This document shows, piece by piece, positions 8,168-16,632 of a stretch of 64,000 nt of DNA. The notes beneath the pieces were generated by a model, which had not been told where the DNA came from, did no database searches, and was given only the letters and a program-made list of their open reading frames with translations. This DNA is from Halobacterium sp. DL1 (GTDB lineage: Archaea > Halobacteriota > Halobacteria > Halobacteriales > Halobacteriaceae): the NCBI GenBank assembly GCA_000230955.3, contig CP007060.1:682001-746000 (forward strand), written 5' to 3'. Both the position numbers and the translations under genes were made by a program. The number at the start of each line of letters is the position of its first letter. Position 1 is the first letter of the stretch.

Positions 8168-9016
8168 TCAGTCACCCCCCGCGAACTGCTGGAGTTCGTC
8201 GACGACCTGCTCCATCCCCTCCTCGTCCCGCGCGTCGACCATCGTTGCGTCCCGCTCGGCGGGCGCCTTCGGAATCGGGTCCACCCCGGAGACGATGGTC
8301 GGCGAGCCGTCCAGGCCGATGTAGTCGGGGTCGAGGTTGAGGTCCTCGTGGTCCCACACTGTCAGGTGGTCCTCGTGGTCCTCGGCGCGCTCAGTGGTCT
8401 CTGCCCGCCGGTCCTTGTGTTCGAGGCGGTGGGCGGCCTTCCGGTAGGTCGGTTCGAACTCGGGGTCGGTGACGACGAACGCCGGCAGCGACGCCTCGAC
8501 GGTCTCTATCTCGTCGACGTCGCCCGCGACGAGGCGCTTCGCCCGCACGCGCCCCTCCTCGGGTTCCACGTCGAGCGCGACGACGTGGGTGAGAATCGGC
8601 CAGTCGAGACACCACGCGGTCTGCGGGCCGGTGTGGCCGGTCTCGCCGTCGGCGGTCTTGAACCCCGCGAACACGAGGTCGGGTTCGAGTCGTTCGAGGC
8701 CTGTCGCCAGCGTCATCGCCGTCGCCCACGTGTCGGCGGCCGCCATCTCGCGGTCCGACAGCAGGTAGAGGTCGTCGGCGTAGACGGACGCCATCGCCTC
8801 GCGGAGCACGTCGCCGTAGCCCGGCGGCCCCATGCTCATCACGCTCGCGGTGCCGCCCTGCCGTATCTTCGTCTGGAGCGCCGCGCGCAGTGCGTGCTTG
8901 TCGTTCGGGTTCATGACGGTTGGCGTGTCGCCGCGTTCGAGGTGGCCGTCCTCGTCGAAGGACACCTGTCCCTCGCGGAAGTCCGGCACGCCCTTTGTCA
9001 GTGTGACCGTGTGCAT
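8168..9016 (-). CDS. fixA: Electron transfer flavoprotein beta subunit (FixA/EtfB)
   Basis: 282 residues from ATG at 9014-9016. It begins MHTVTLTKGVPDF, followed by MNPNDKHALRAAL and MSMGPPGY; the first two correspond to the EtfB signature of V-K-x-V-P-D-x and N-x-x-D-x-x-A-L. A later segment (DGETGHTGPQTAWCLDWP) is the EtfB region that contacts the nucleotide. Product pairs with FixB. The start follows the ferredoxin stop by 2 nt, and the fixB start follows this stop by 2 nt, so the operon is read as one unit. No truncation is seen. Confidence 0.92.
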   Translation of the reverse strand: MHTVTLTKGVPDFREGQVSFDEDGHLERGDTPTVMNPNDKHALRAALQTKIRQGGTASVMSMGPPGYGDVLREAMASVYADDLYLLSDREMAAADTWATAMTLATGLERLEPDLVFAGFKTADGETGHTGPQTAWCLDWPILTHVVALDVEPEEGRVRAKRLVAGDVDEIETVEASLPAFVVTDPEFEPTYRKAAHRLEHKDRRAETTERAEDHEDHLTVWDHEDLNLDPDYIGLDGSPTIVSGVDPIPKAPAERDATMVDARDEEGMEQVVDELQQFAGGD

Positions 9017-9018
9017 CG

Positions 9019-9471
<453 letters not shown>

Positions 9472-10062
9472 CTACGACTTCCGGCGCTTGCCGGCGTTCG
9501 TGCTCGGGCGGACCTTCTCGGCGCCTTTGCCGCGGTTCTGGAGGCCGCGAGCGCGGCGACCCGCGCTCGTCAGGCCGCGGAAGACGCGGTTCTCCTGGGA
9601 GTCTTCACAGATCCAGTTGAGGTCGTCGTCGTTCTTGATGGCGCCGTGCTCGGGGTCGAGGAGAATCACTTCGAACCACTTCTGGGAGCCGTCCTCGCCC
9701 ACCCAGTAGGAGTTCAGCACGCGGAGGTTGATGAACTTCCGCGACGCGCGCTCCTCGGCGATGCGCTGGAGGTTCTTCGCGCGGCCGATGCGGTTGACGC
9801 CCTGGCGCTTCGTCCGGCGGCCCGCCTTGAATCGGGACTTCCGGGCGGTGCCCTTCCGGACGCTGACGCGGGCGACGACAACGCCCTGCTTGGCCTTGTA
9901 GCCGAGTTCGCGGGCCTTGTCGAGGCGCGTCGGTCGGTCGATGCGTTCGATGGCGCCCTGCTTGCGCCACTCCTGCTTGCGCTGCCACTGGAGCTCGGCG
10001 AGTTTCCCGTCGCTGGGATTCCGCCAGGCTTCCTTGATGTGGGAGTAGAGGCTTCGTGTCAT
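9472..10062 (-). CDS. rpl15e: 50S ribosomal protein L15e
   Basis: 196 residues, the normal archaeal length. The chain is highly basic in an otherwise acidic proteome and contains the L15e hallmarks SLYSHIKEAWRNP, RLDKARELGYKAKQG and VRVLNSYWVGED-like residues (here LRVLNSYWVGEDG), with the tail RGKGAEKVRPSTNAGKRRKS. It binds 23S rRNA in the large subunit. The ATG at 10060-10062 is selected on the conserved MTRSLYSH start; an upstream in-frame start adds an unrelated arginine-rich peptide. No other ribosomal genes adjoin it. Confidence 0.96.
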   Translation of the reverse strand: MTRSLYSHIKEAWRNPSDGKLAELQWQRKQEWRKQGAIERIDRPTRLDKARELGYKAKQGVVVARVSVRKGTARKSRFKAGRRTKRQGVNRIGRAKNLQRIAEERASRKFINLRVLNSYWVGEDGSQKWFEVILLDPEHGAIKNDDDLNWICEDSQENRVFRGLTSAGRRARGLQNRGKGAEKVRPSTNAGKRRKS

Positions 10063-10214
10063 GTGTTGTCCGCGGGCGTTGCGTGGTTCAATCCGCGAGG
10101 CACGCAGCGCCTCACGGATCACATCCCGTCCTGACTGTGGTCAGGAGCCCGCTGGAGCCCGCTCGCCAGCGAGTTACCCTGAGTTCGAATCGGTCGGGGT
10201 TAAGAACTTCGGAA

Positions 10215-11210
10215 CTACTCGACGTCGAAGGTGAGGTCCGCGCGCTGGAACCGGACGCCCGGGCCGTCGTACGTCTCGACGAGCGTCGCCCCGTCGAAGT
10301 TCTCCGGCACGGAGAACACGAGGACACCACGCGACGTATCTCCGGGCGCCATCCGCGTCGGCAGTAGCTTGCTCTTGAACGTGTTGGTCGTGTTCTGGAA
10401 CGTCTGGGGCGCCCGGTTCGTCCCGTTGACGTGCAACACGAAGTTACTGGGGCGTAGCGTCGTTATCTCGTCGCCGGCGGTCGCGTTGAACTGGACGACG
10501 ACGAACGTCTCGTTCGCCCGCGCGCTGTAGTTCCCGACGCTGTTCTGGACGCGGGCATCCCACCGTACCGTCGTCACGTTCGCCGTCCCGTTGGCCGTCG
10601 CGTTCCCCGAGTTCGCTAGCGACATCGCCGTGAACGGCGTGCCGGCGTCGGCCGGGCCACCGCCACCACCGCCGCCGACGAACGGGACGAAGCCGAGCAG
10701 CGTCGGCCCCGCGAACACGGCCGCGAGCACGACGACGACGGCGGCCGCGATGGGCACGATGGGCACCCCCTTCGGCAGGCCCGACGGCACCGGGAACGGG
10801 AGGCTGTCGAACAGGGACCCGCCGCCACCGCCGCCCGTGAACTTGCCGACGAGTTCCTCGACGCCCTCGTCGCGCACCGCCGACGCCAGTTCGTTCGGGT
10901 CGAGCAGGTGGACGTCGCCGGCGTCGGCGGCGCTCCGCGCGCCGGTCGTGAACCGGCCGCGGGTCGCCATCACGCGGACGTCGACGCCCTTCTTGTCGCA
11001 GAAGGCGGCGAAGTCCTCGACCTCCGAGGCGCCGATCTCGGTCTCGCCGCTGGGGCGAACGCCGATGAGCCCGCGGGTCCCGCTCTCCTTGTCCCCGGCG
11101 ACGAGGTACGTGCCGTCGTCGTTCGGTGTCACCGACGTGTCCCACCCCTTCTCCGCCCAGAACGCGGCCAGGAACTCCGGGAACGCCGGCTCCTCCATCT
11201 CTTCGAACAT
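10215..11210 (-). CDS. Membrane protein with degenerate Mrr/restriction-endonuclease-like domain and extracellular DUF4352-like domain
   Basis: 331 residues from ATG at 11208-11210, which follows a G-rich Shine-Dalgarno stretch. Residues ~8-115 resemble the Mrr nuclease fold (FLAAFWAEKGWDTSVTPN; VMATRGRFTTGARSAADA), but the strand where a catalytic Gln/Glu-x-Lys should lie reads LIGVRPSGE, so nuclease activity is doubtful. A glycine-rich linker leads to one membrane helix at about 150-175, then another Gly run and a ~150-residue extracellular beta domain (VVVQFNATAGDEIT; LPTRMAPGDTSRGVLVFSVPEN) similar to DUF4352, a family of secreted immunoglobulin-like domains. Possible role: a sensor or binding protein linking envelope and cytoplasm; function unknown. 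Confidence 0.7.
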   Translation of the reverse strand: MFEEMEEPAFPEFLAAFWAEKGWDTSVTPNDDGTYLVAGDKESGTRGLIGVRPSGETEIGASEVEDFAAFCDKKGVDVRVMATRGRFTTGARSAADAGDVHLLDPNELASAVRDEGVEELVGKFTGGGGGGSLFDSLPFPVPSGLPKGVPIVPIAAAVVVVLAAVFAGPTLLGFVPFVGGGGGGGPADAGTPFTAMSLANSGNATANGTANVTTVRWDARVQNSVGNYSARANETFVVVQFNATAGDEITTLRPSNFVLHVNGTNRAPQTFQNTTNTFKSKLLPTRMAPGDTSRGVLVFSVPENFDGATLVETYDGPGVRFQRADLTFDVE

Positions 11211-11304
11211 CACCACCCCCTCCGTCTCGGACGACTCGTTGAGCCCCTCATGAAGCGTGATTTGTCACCGTAAGCAGCATCCCGGCGCACCATAAACTGT
11301 CGGG

Positions 11305-12957
11305 TCACTGCCGCCACCCCAGCAGCGCCGCCGCCGCGAGCGCCACGACCGCCGTGAGCGGCGAGAGCGGCACGAATCCGCCCGAAGACCCACCGTTACT
11401 CGCGTTCGCGGGATTCGGTGTCAACGGGTCGCTCTCGTCGACGTCGAGACCCGACGTCGTCTCGGTCCGGGTCCGAGTGGTCGTGGTTGTTTCGTTGCCG
11501 GAGTCCTCCGGGGACGGGAGCACCGTCGCGCTGTCCGCGACTGGCACGCCGTCGACCTCGTACGGGCCGTCGCTGGCCTCGAACGCGCCGCTACGGTTGG
11601 CATCGGCGACGACTGTCGCCGTCACCTCGGTCGCGTTCTCCAGCGTGGTGTTCAGCGGGACGCGAACCGATTCGTGGGACCCTTCCGGGAGGTACGCGGA
11701 GGCGCCGATGGTCTCGTTGTCCGCGGAGAGGCGGACGAATCCGCCGTGGGACGTCGTCACGTTCTGCGCGACCACCGCCCCGTCGGCCACCTGTTGTGAC
11801 TCGAAGGTCACCGTCGCGTTCGCCGTGGTGAGTCGGACAGTTCGCTCGCTCATGTCCTGGTACTCGCGCACCCACAGCGGGAACGACGTCGGCGGGGTCG
11901 CCGCCGAGAAGTCGAAGGTCGCTGTGAACGTGCCGTTGGTCGAGACGTCCACGACGTTCTTCCAGAGGTAGGAGTTCGGCGTCTCCTGGAGCGCCCGCAC
12001 GTCGAGGGACGTGGTCGGCGCGAGGTTCGTCCGTCCGTCGACGCGCATCGTGGCGTCGTCCCACGGCGCGAGCGTGAACGACGGCTCCGCGGTGAGCGCT
12101 ACCGCGGGCTCTAACACCTTCGTCCGCTGCTCGACGAGGCGCTCGTCCTCCGCGACGAGGTTGCTGCTGCCGTCGAGTGTGAGCCGGAACTCGTAGGTGT
12201 TGTTCGAACTCCGGTGGCGTTCGACCTGGTCGGTGTCCCACAGCACGAGGAACCGGTCGTGGTCTTCGACCTGGGAGATGATTCGGAAGTCCCCCCCAGA
12301 GAACTCGTCGGCGACCGTGTTCGGCTCGGGGTCGAGTTCGACGATCTCCGCGGTCAACTCGTCGGCCAGCCCGCTCTCGTTCACCGCCCAGCCGAGTCCG
12401 CTCTCGTTGACGACGAACGCCGCGTAGTCGCCGTGGGCGACGGTCCCTCTGGGCGTGACGCGACTGTGGATGTTGCCCGGCTTCGACTCCTCGAAGTCGA
12501 CGTCTCCGGGAAGCACGCCCGTCGTCCCGGTGGTCTCGCCGCGCTCCGTCACCTCCAGGTTCCCGACGGCTTGCGTGACGCCGTCGATGGTGACCTCCAG
12601 CTGGTACTTGCCGGGCTCGATGGCCTCGTCTAGCGGCATCGAGTGGAGGTGGCCACCGTTCACCGAGAGGAACTTGTCCGGGTTCGACCCGGTGGTCCGG
12701 TACGTGTCGAACTCGACGATCTTCTTGCCCGACCCGCCCAGCGGCACGACGACCTCGAAGCCGTCGTTCTCGCTGCCGATGGTGAGGTTCCCCGGCGCGG
12801 AGTGGCTCACCGTGATGGTCGCAGTTTCGCCCCGCTCGACCGTCACGTAGCCTTCACCGAACGACGCTGACTCGTCGGTCGCCACCACAGGGGTTGCGGC
12901 CACTCCAGCCGTGACGAGGAGCAGTGCGACGACGGTGGCGGTGGCGGTACGTGTCAT
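11305..12957 (-). CDS. Secreted surface glycoprotein-like protein (haloarchaeal BGTF/DUF7827-type)
   Basis: 550 residues. An N-terminal signal peptide (MTRTATATVVALLLVTAGVAA, cut near residue 26) is followed by beta-rich repeats including VERGETATITVSHS, typical of haloarchaeal surface proteins of the BGTF/S-layer-associated type, and a Thr-rich, Asn-Gly-rich linker (NETTTTTRTRTETTSG) likely O-glycosylated. It ends with SGGFVPLSPLTAVVALAAAALLGWRQ split as a proline-containing turn and one membrane helix with a terminal Arg, resembling an archaeosortase sorting tail, though the exact PGF tripeptide is absent. Located on the outside of the cell. Minus-strand TATA (TATTTATAC) lies at 12998-13006, 41-49 nt upstream. 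Confidence 0.75.
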   Translation of the reverse strand: MTRTATATVVALLLVTAGVAATPVVATDESASFGEGYVTVERGETATITVSHSAPGNLTIGSENDGFEVVVPLGGSGKKIVEFDTYRTTGSNPDKFLSVNGGHLHSMPLDEAIEPGKYQLEVTIDGVTQAVGNLEVTERGETTGTTGVLPGDVDFEESKPGNIHSRVTPRGTVAHGDYAAFVVNESGLGWAVNESGLADELTAEIVELDPEPNTVADEFSGGDFRIISQVEDHDRFLVLWDTDQVERHRSSNNTYEFRLTLDGSSNLVAEDERLVEQRTKVLEPAVALTAEPSFTLAPWDDATMRVDGRTNLAPTTSLDVRALQETPNSYLWKNVVDVSTNGTFTATFDFSAATPPTSFPLWVREYQDMSERTVRLTTANATVTFESQQVADGAVVAQNVTTSHGGFVRLSADNETIGASAYLPEGSHESVRVPLNTTLENATEVTATVVADANRSGAFEASDGPYEVDGVPVADSATVLPSPEDSGNETTTTTRTRTETTSGLDVDESDPLTPNPANASNGGSSGGFVPLSPLTAVVALAAAALLGWRQ

Positions 12958-12997
12958 GTGGTGTCGGTACGTTCACCAGTTGTTTCCCGCGTGCTCG

Positions 12998-13006
12998 TAT
13001 AAATAG
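12998..13006 (-). promoter_or_regulatory. TATA box of the surface-protein gene, between divergent genes
   Basis: The strand-symmetric AT core (GTATAAATAG read on the plus strand) lies between the surface-protein gene and the cobalamin operon. Read on the minus strand it is 41-49 nt ahead of the surface-protein ATG. It is over 110 nt from cobA, so for that operon it would imply a longer leader. Confidence 0.5.
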
Positions 13007-13119
13007 CCGTGGGTCCGCCGCGCCCCGGAGAAATCGGGGGTCTTGAGCCCTCAAACGTTCGTCTAGAGCGATGCGCCGGGACCGGAGGATTCGATAGGCT
13101 CGGCCGTGGAGTTCGACCC

Positions 13120-13767
13120 ATGAGCGACGACGCCGACCCCGCAATCGGTCCACAACCCATCGAACCGACCGCGCCCGAGGAGTTCGGCCTCGTGCAGGTC
13201 TGGTGGGGCGACGGGAAGGGGAAGACGACGGCCGCGATGGGGATGGGACTGCGGGCGGCCGGCCACGGCTACCGAGTCCACATGCTCCAGTTCATGAAGG
13301 GCGGCACGTCCAGCGTCGAGGACGTCCGCGGGGAGTACAACGCCATCGCTGCCCTTCCGGGGTTCACCTACGAGAACTCCGGGCACTACGGCTGGCACGG
13401 CTTCCTCGACGAGTCCAACGACGAGGACCACGAGGCCCGCGCGAAGGGCGGCCTCGCTCGCGCCCGGGAACTCCTCGACGCCTCTCACGACGTCGACGGC
13501 CCGCTCCCACTCGACGGGTCCGCCGACGACGGCGTCCACCTGTTGATTCTGGACGAGATTCTCTACGCCGCGAACCGAGGCCTCGTCGCCCCCGAGGACG
13601 TCGTGGACCTCGTCGAGAACAAGCCCGCGAACCTCGAACTCGTGCTCACGGGCGGCCACGAGGAACCCGCCTACCTCCTCGACAGCGCGGACCTCGTGAC
13701 GGAGGTACGCAAGCAGAAACACCCCATCGAGGCGGGGCAGGGCGCGCGGAGGGGGACGGAGTTCTGA
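13120..13767 (+). CDS. cobA: Corrinoid adenosyltransferase (CobA/CobO/BtuR type)
   Basis: 215 residues. The P-loop GDGKGKTT at residues 30-37 follows VQVWWG and is the signature of the CobA family, in which ATP is bound in the reverse orientation and the adenosyl group is transferred to Co(I) of the corrin. Further motifs: MLQFMKGG, LLILDEILYAANRGL and ELVLTGG. It is first in the operon that salvages and completes the B12 nucleotide loop. The ATG at 13120 is chosen because the extra 37 residues of the upstream frame are not family-like. About 36 bp separate it from the HAD gene. Confidence 0.95.
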   Translation: MSDDADPAIGPQPIEPTAPEEFGLVQVWWGDGKGKTTAAMGMGLRAAGHGYRVHMLQFMKGGTSSVEDVRGEYNAIAALPGFTYENSGHYGWHGFLDESNDEDHEARAKGGLARARELLDASHDVDGPLPLDGSADDGVHLLILDEILYAANRGLVAPEDVVDLVENKPANLELVLTGGHEEPAYLLDSADLVTEVRKQKHPIEAGQGARRGTEF

Positions 13768-13803
13768 GCGGCGTGACCGGGTAGTTCAAGTTCACTTGCA
13801 GTA

Positions 13804-14442
13804 ATGCAACGCACAGTGGCGACATCGTTCGACTTGTTCGGGACGCTCGTGTCGGCCGACCGGCCGGCCGAGCCGGCGACGGCGGTCGCGGACGCCCTCC
13901 GCGAGCGCGACGTCACCGTCCCCGCGGACTGGGCGACCGCCTACCGCGAACCGCAGTTCGACGCCCCAACGGGCGCGGAGCACTCGCTCGCGACCCACGT
14001 CGCGGCCGCCCTCGAGAGCCGGAACGTCGACGCATCCAAATCCGCAGTCGACGCGGCGACCCTGGACGCCTTCGACCGCCCCGTCTCGGTTAGAGACGCC
14101 GCCCGCGACGCCGTCGATGCGGCCCGCCAGAACGGTCCGGTCGCCGTCCTCTCGAACTGTAGCGTACCCGGCCTCGTCGAGCGGACCCTCGACCGAGCCG
14201 ATCTCGCTGGCGAATTCGACGCCGTCGTGACGAGCGTGGACTGCGGCTGGCGCAAACCCCACGAGCGTGCGTTCGAGGCCGTCGCGGACGCGCTCGACGT
14301 GTCGGCAGAGTCGCTCGTCCACGTCGGCGACGACTCGGAGGCCGACGGCGGCGTCGAGGCTGTCGGTGGCCGCGCGCTGCTGCTCGACGACGCCGAACTC
14401 GCAGCGATTGCGGACCAACTGGAGGCGCGAGCGTGGGACTGA
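13804..14442 (+). CDS. HAD-superfamily hydrolase inside the cobalamin operon
   Basis: 212 residues. Motif I is FDLFGTLVS with nucleophile Asp10; the residue two further on is Phe12 rather than the Asp usual in phosphatases, as seen in the haloacid dehalogenase branch. Motif II is LSNCS, the motif III Lys lies in WRKPHERAF, and motif IV is HVGDDSEAD. It overlaps the GTG start of cbiB by 10 nt, so it is a translationally coupled member of the operon. A phosphatase acting on a B12 intermediate (for instance the alpha-ribazole or cobalamin 5'-phosphate step, for which no known phosphatase gene is present in this cluster) is a reasonable hypothesis, not shown by the sequence. Confidence 0.85.
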   Translation: MQRTVATSFDLFGTLVSADRPAEPATAVADALRERDVTVPADWATAYREPQFDAPTGAEHSLATHVAAALESRNVDASKSAVDAATLDAFDRPVSVRDAARDAVDAARQNGPVAVLSNCSVPGLVERTLDRADLAGEFDAVVTSVDCGWRKPHERAFEAVADALDVSAESLVHVGDDSEADGGVEAVGGRALLLDDAELAAIADQLEARAWD

Positions 14443-15338
14443 CCGCCGCCGCGGCCGTCGCGCTCGCCGTCGTCCTCGACGCCGCCGTCGGCGAACCGCC
14501 GACGCGCGTCCACCCGGTCGCCTGGTTCGGGCGCCTGGTCGCGCCGTTCGACCGCGAGTGGACCCATCCCCTGGCTGTCGGGGCCAGCGTGGCGCTCGTG
14601 CTCCCGTTCGCGGCGGCCCTGGCGGTCGGCGGACTGGTCGCGCTCGCCGGACGCATCGCCCCAGAACTCGCCGCCGCGGTCGCCGGTCTCGCGCTGTTCG
14701 CGGCGTCGAGCCGTCGGATGCTGCTGCGCGAAGCCCGCGCCGTCGTCGACGGCACGGAGACGGACCTCGACGCCGCGCGCGGACGCCTTCGCTCGCTCGC
14801 GGGCCGCGACGCCGCGGACCTCTCGGCGGGGCAGGTGCGGAGCGCGGCGGTGGAGAGCGCGGCGGAGAATCTCGCCGACGGCCTCGTCGCGCCGCTGCTC
14901 GCGTTCGCCGTCGGCGCGTTCGTCTCGCTGCCCGTGGCGGCCGGCGCCGCGGCGTGGGTGAAGGGCGTGAACACGCTCGACTCGATGCTGGGCTACCGCG
15001 AGAAGCGCGTCGGCACCCCCAGCGCCCGCCTCGACGACGCCGTGATGTGGCTCCCCGCGAGGCTGAGCGCGCTGTTGCTCGCGGCGACCACGCTCCTCCC
15101 GGGGGCCGTCGTCCGCGCTCGCTCCCACGCCGCTGCCCCGCCGTCCCCCAACTCCGGGTGGCCGATGGCGACGCTCGCCGCGGTGCTCGGGGTCCGTCTC
15201 CAGAAACCCGGCGTCTACGACCTCCCGCTCGGCGACGCGTTCCCGACCGTTGCAGAGAGTCGCCGCGGTGTCCGCGCGGTGGGGACTGCCGGGCTGCTCG
15301 CGGCCGCGCTCGCGGCGGGGGTGGTCGCGTGGTCCTGA
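14433..15338 (+). CDS. cbiB: Adenosylcobinamide-phosphate synthase (CbiB/CobD-type)
   Basis: 301 residues, GTG start. Integral membrane protein with several hydrophobic helices. The start LDAAVGEPPTRVHPVAWFGRLV and the later segments VESAAENLADGLVAPLL and KGVNTLDSMLGYR are invariant CbiB signatures. It joins aminopropanol phosphate to adenosylcobyric acid. In this frame the HAD stop lies inside its first codons and cobS begins before its own stop (10-nt overlap), so expression is coupled. Ser-rich residues near 230 (SHAAAPPSPNSGWPM) precede the conserved end QKPGVYDLPLGDAFPT. Confidence 0.94.
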   Translation: MGLTAAAAVALAVVLDAAVGEPPTRVHPVAWFGRLVAPFDREWTHPLAVGASVALVLPFAAALAVGGLVALAGRIAPELAAAVAGLALFAASSRRMLLREARAVVDGTETDLDAARGRLRSLAGRDAADLSAGQVRSAAVESAAENLADGLVAPLLAFAVGAFVSLPVAAGAAAWVKGVNTLDSMLGYREKRVGTPSARLDDAVMWLPARLSALLLAATTLLPGAVVRARSHAAAPPSPNSGWPMATLAAVLGVRLQKPGVYDLPLGDAFPTVAESRRGVRAVGTAGLLAAALAAGVVAWS

Positions 15339-16084
15339 CCGCGCTGCGGGGCGCTCTCGGATTCCTCACGCGCCTCCCGGTCGGCCACGGGGAGGACGCC
15401 TGGCTGGCGTTCCGCGCGTCGCCCTGGGCGTTCCCGCTTGCCGGGTACGCTGTCGGGGCGCTCCTCGCCACCCCGCTCCTCGTCCTGCAGACGTCAGTAC
15501 CCGGAACCACCGTCGCGTTCGCGTACGTCGCGTGGGTCGTCGCCGTCACCGGCATCAACCACCTCGACGGCGTCGCGGACGTCGGCGACGCCGCCGTGGT
15601 CCACGGCGACCCAGACGACCGCCGTGCGGTGCTGAAGGACACCACGGTCGGCGTCGGCGCTGCGACCGCCGTGGCGTTCGTCTTCGTCGGCCTCGCCGCC
15701 GGCGCATTCGGCGTCGTCAGCCTTCCGCTCGAACTCGCCGTCGCCGTCGTCGTCGCCGCGGAGGTCGGCGCGAAATTCGGGCAGGCGGCGGTCGCCGCGC
15801 TCGGTACGGCCACCCACGAGGGCCTCGGCTCGCAGTTCACGTCTCGAGCGAGCGGGCACGACCTCCTCCCCGCCGCAGTCGTCGCGCTCCCCGCCGTCGC
15901 GCTCTCCTGGCCGTCGCCGGCCGCGGGCGGTTCGCTCGCCGGCGCCGTCGGCGCCAGTCTGCTCGCACTCTGGTGGGTTCGGCGCCTCCTCGGCGGCGTC
16001 AGCGGGGACGCCTTCGGACTCGTCAACGAGATCGGTCGCGTCGCCGGCCTCCACGCGGGGGTGATCGTGTGGACGCTCTCCTGA
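15329..16084 (+). CDS. cobS: Adenosylcobinamide-GDP ribazoletransferase (cobalamin synthase)
   Basis: 251 residues from GTG at 15329-15331. The motif GINHLDGVADVGDA matches the CobS active-site signature (H-x-D-G-x-x-D), and the chain has about six membrane helices, as usual for this enzyme, which couples adenosylcobinamide-GDP with alpha-ribazole or its phosphate at the membrane. Starts FLTRLPVGHGEDA. It overlaps cbiB by 10 nt upstream and cobY by 16 nt downstream. The enzyme sits next in reaction order to CobY, consistent with a membrane assembly line. Confidence 0.93.
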   Translation: MVLTALRGALGFLTRLPVGHGEDAWLAFRASPWAFPLAGYAVGALLATPLLVLQTSVPGTTVAFAYVAWVVAVTGINHLDGVADVGDAAVVHGDPDDRRAVLKDTTVGVGAATAVAFVFVGLAAGAFGVVSLPLELAVAVVVAAEVGAKFGQAAVAALGTATHEGLGSQFTSRASGHDLLPAAVVALPAVALSWPSPAAGGSLAGAVGASLLALWWVRRLLGGVSGDAFGLVNEIGRVAGLHAGVIVWTLS

Positions 16085-16632
16085 TGTGCGGTGGGCGGGG
16101 CACCCGTCTCGACGCCGACGTCGAGAAGCCGCTGTTCGCGGTCGGCGGGCGGCCGATGGTCGACCGGGTGCGCGACGCGCTCGCCACGAGCCGAATCGAG
16201 ACCACCTACGCCGTCGTCTCCCCGTACGCGCCCGAAACCAGGGCCCACGTCGCTGGCGACTTGCCCCTCGTCGAGACGCCGGGCGAGGGGTACGTCGCGG
16301 ATCTCACCAGTGCGCTCGAACGCGTCGAGATGCCCGTCCTCACCGTCGCCGCGGACCTCCCGCTGCTGGCGGGCGAGGTGGTGGACACGGTCCTTTGGAG
16401 CGCCGACGGGTCGACGAGCGTGCGCGTCCCCCGGGCGCTGAAGGAGGCACTCGGCGCGAGTTGCGACAGCGAGGAGCCGTGGGTACCGACAGGACTGAAC
16501 GTCGTGGACGAGGACGAGGACGGCGTGTACCGGAGTTACGACGCCCGCCTCGCGGTCAACGTGAACCGCCGCTCGGACGCCGAACTCGCCGAGCGGCTGC
16601 TCGCCGCGGGGGAGGTGAGCGATGGACCCTGA
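16069..16632 (+). CDS. cobY: GTP:adenosylcobinamide-phosphate guanylyltransferase, archaeal CobY type
   Basis: 187 residues starting at GTG 16069-16071, inside the end of cobS. The N terminus DALLMCGGRGTRL is the nucleotidyltransferase loop G-G-x-G-T-R, followed by VEKPLFAVGGRPMVDRV, the arrangement of archaeal CobY, which replaces the bacterial bifunctional CobU. Other conserved pieces: VLTVAADLPLL and VPTGLNVV. It forms adenosylcobinamide-GDP for CobS. Its end overlaps the ATG of cobD by 11 nt. Confidence 0.93.
   Translation: MDALLMCGGRGTRLDADVEKPLFAVGGRPMVDRVRDALATSRIETTYAVVSPYAPETRAHVAGDLPLVETPGEGYVADLTSALERVEMPVLTVAADLPLLAGEVVDTVLWSADGSTSVRVPRALKEALGASCDSEEPWVPTGLNVVDEDEDGVYRSYDARLAVNVNRRSDAELAERLLAAGEVSDGP

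Noticed and set aside
10075-10210. Possible tRNA (GGTTCAATCC and GTTCGAATC look like T-loops) upstream of rpl15e
   Set aside because: No matching acceptor stem, D-arm or anticodon arm could be folded around either T-loop-like sequence on either strand.
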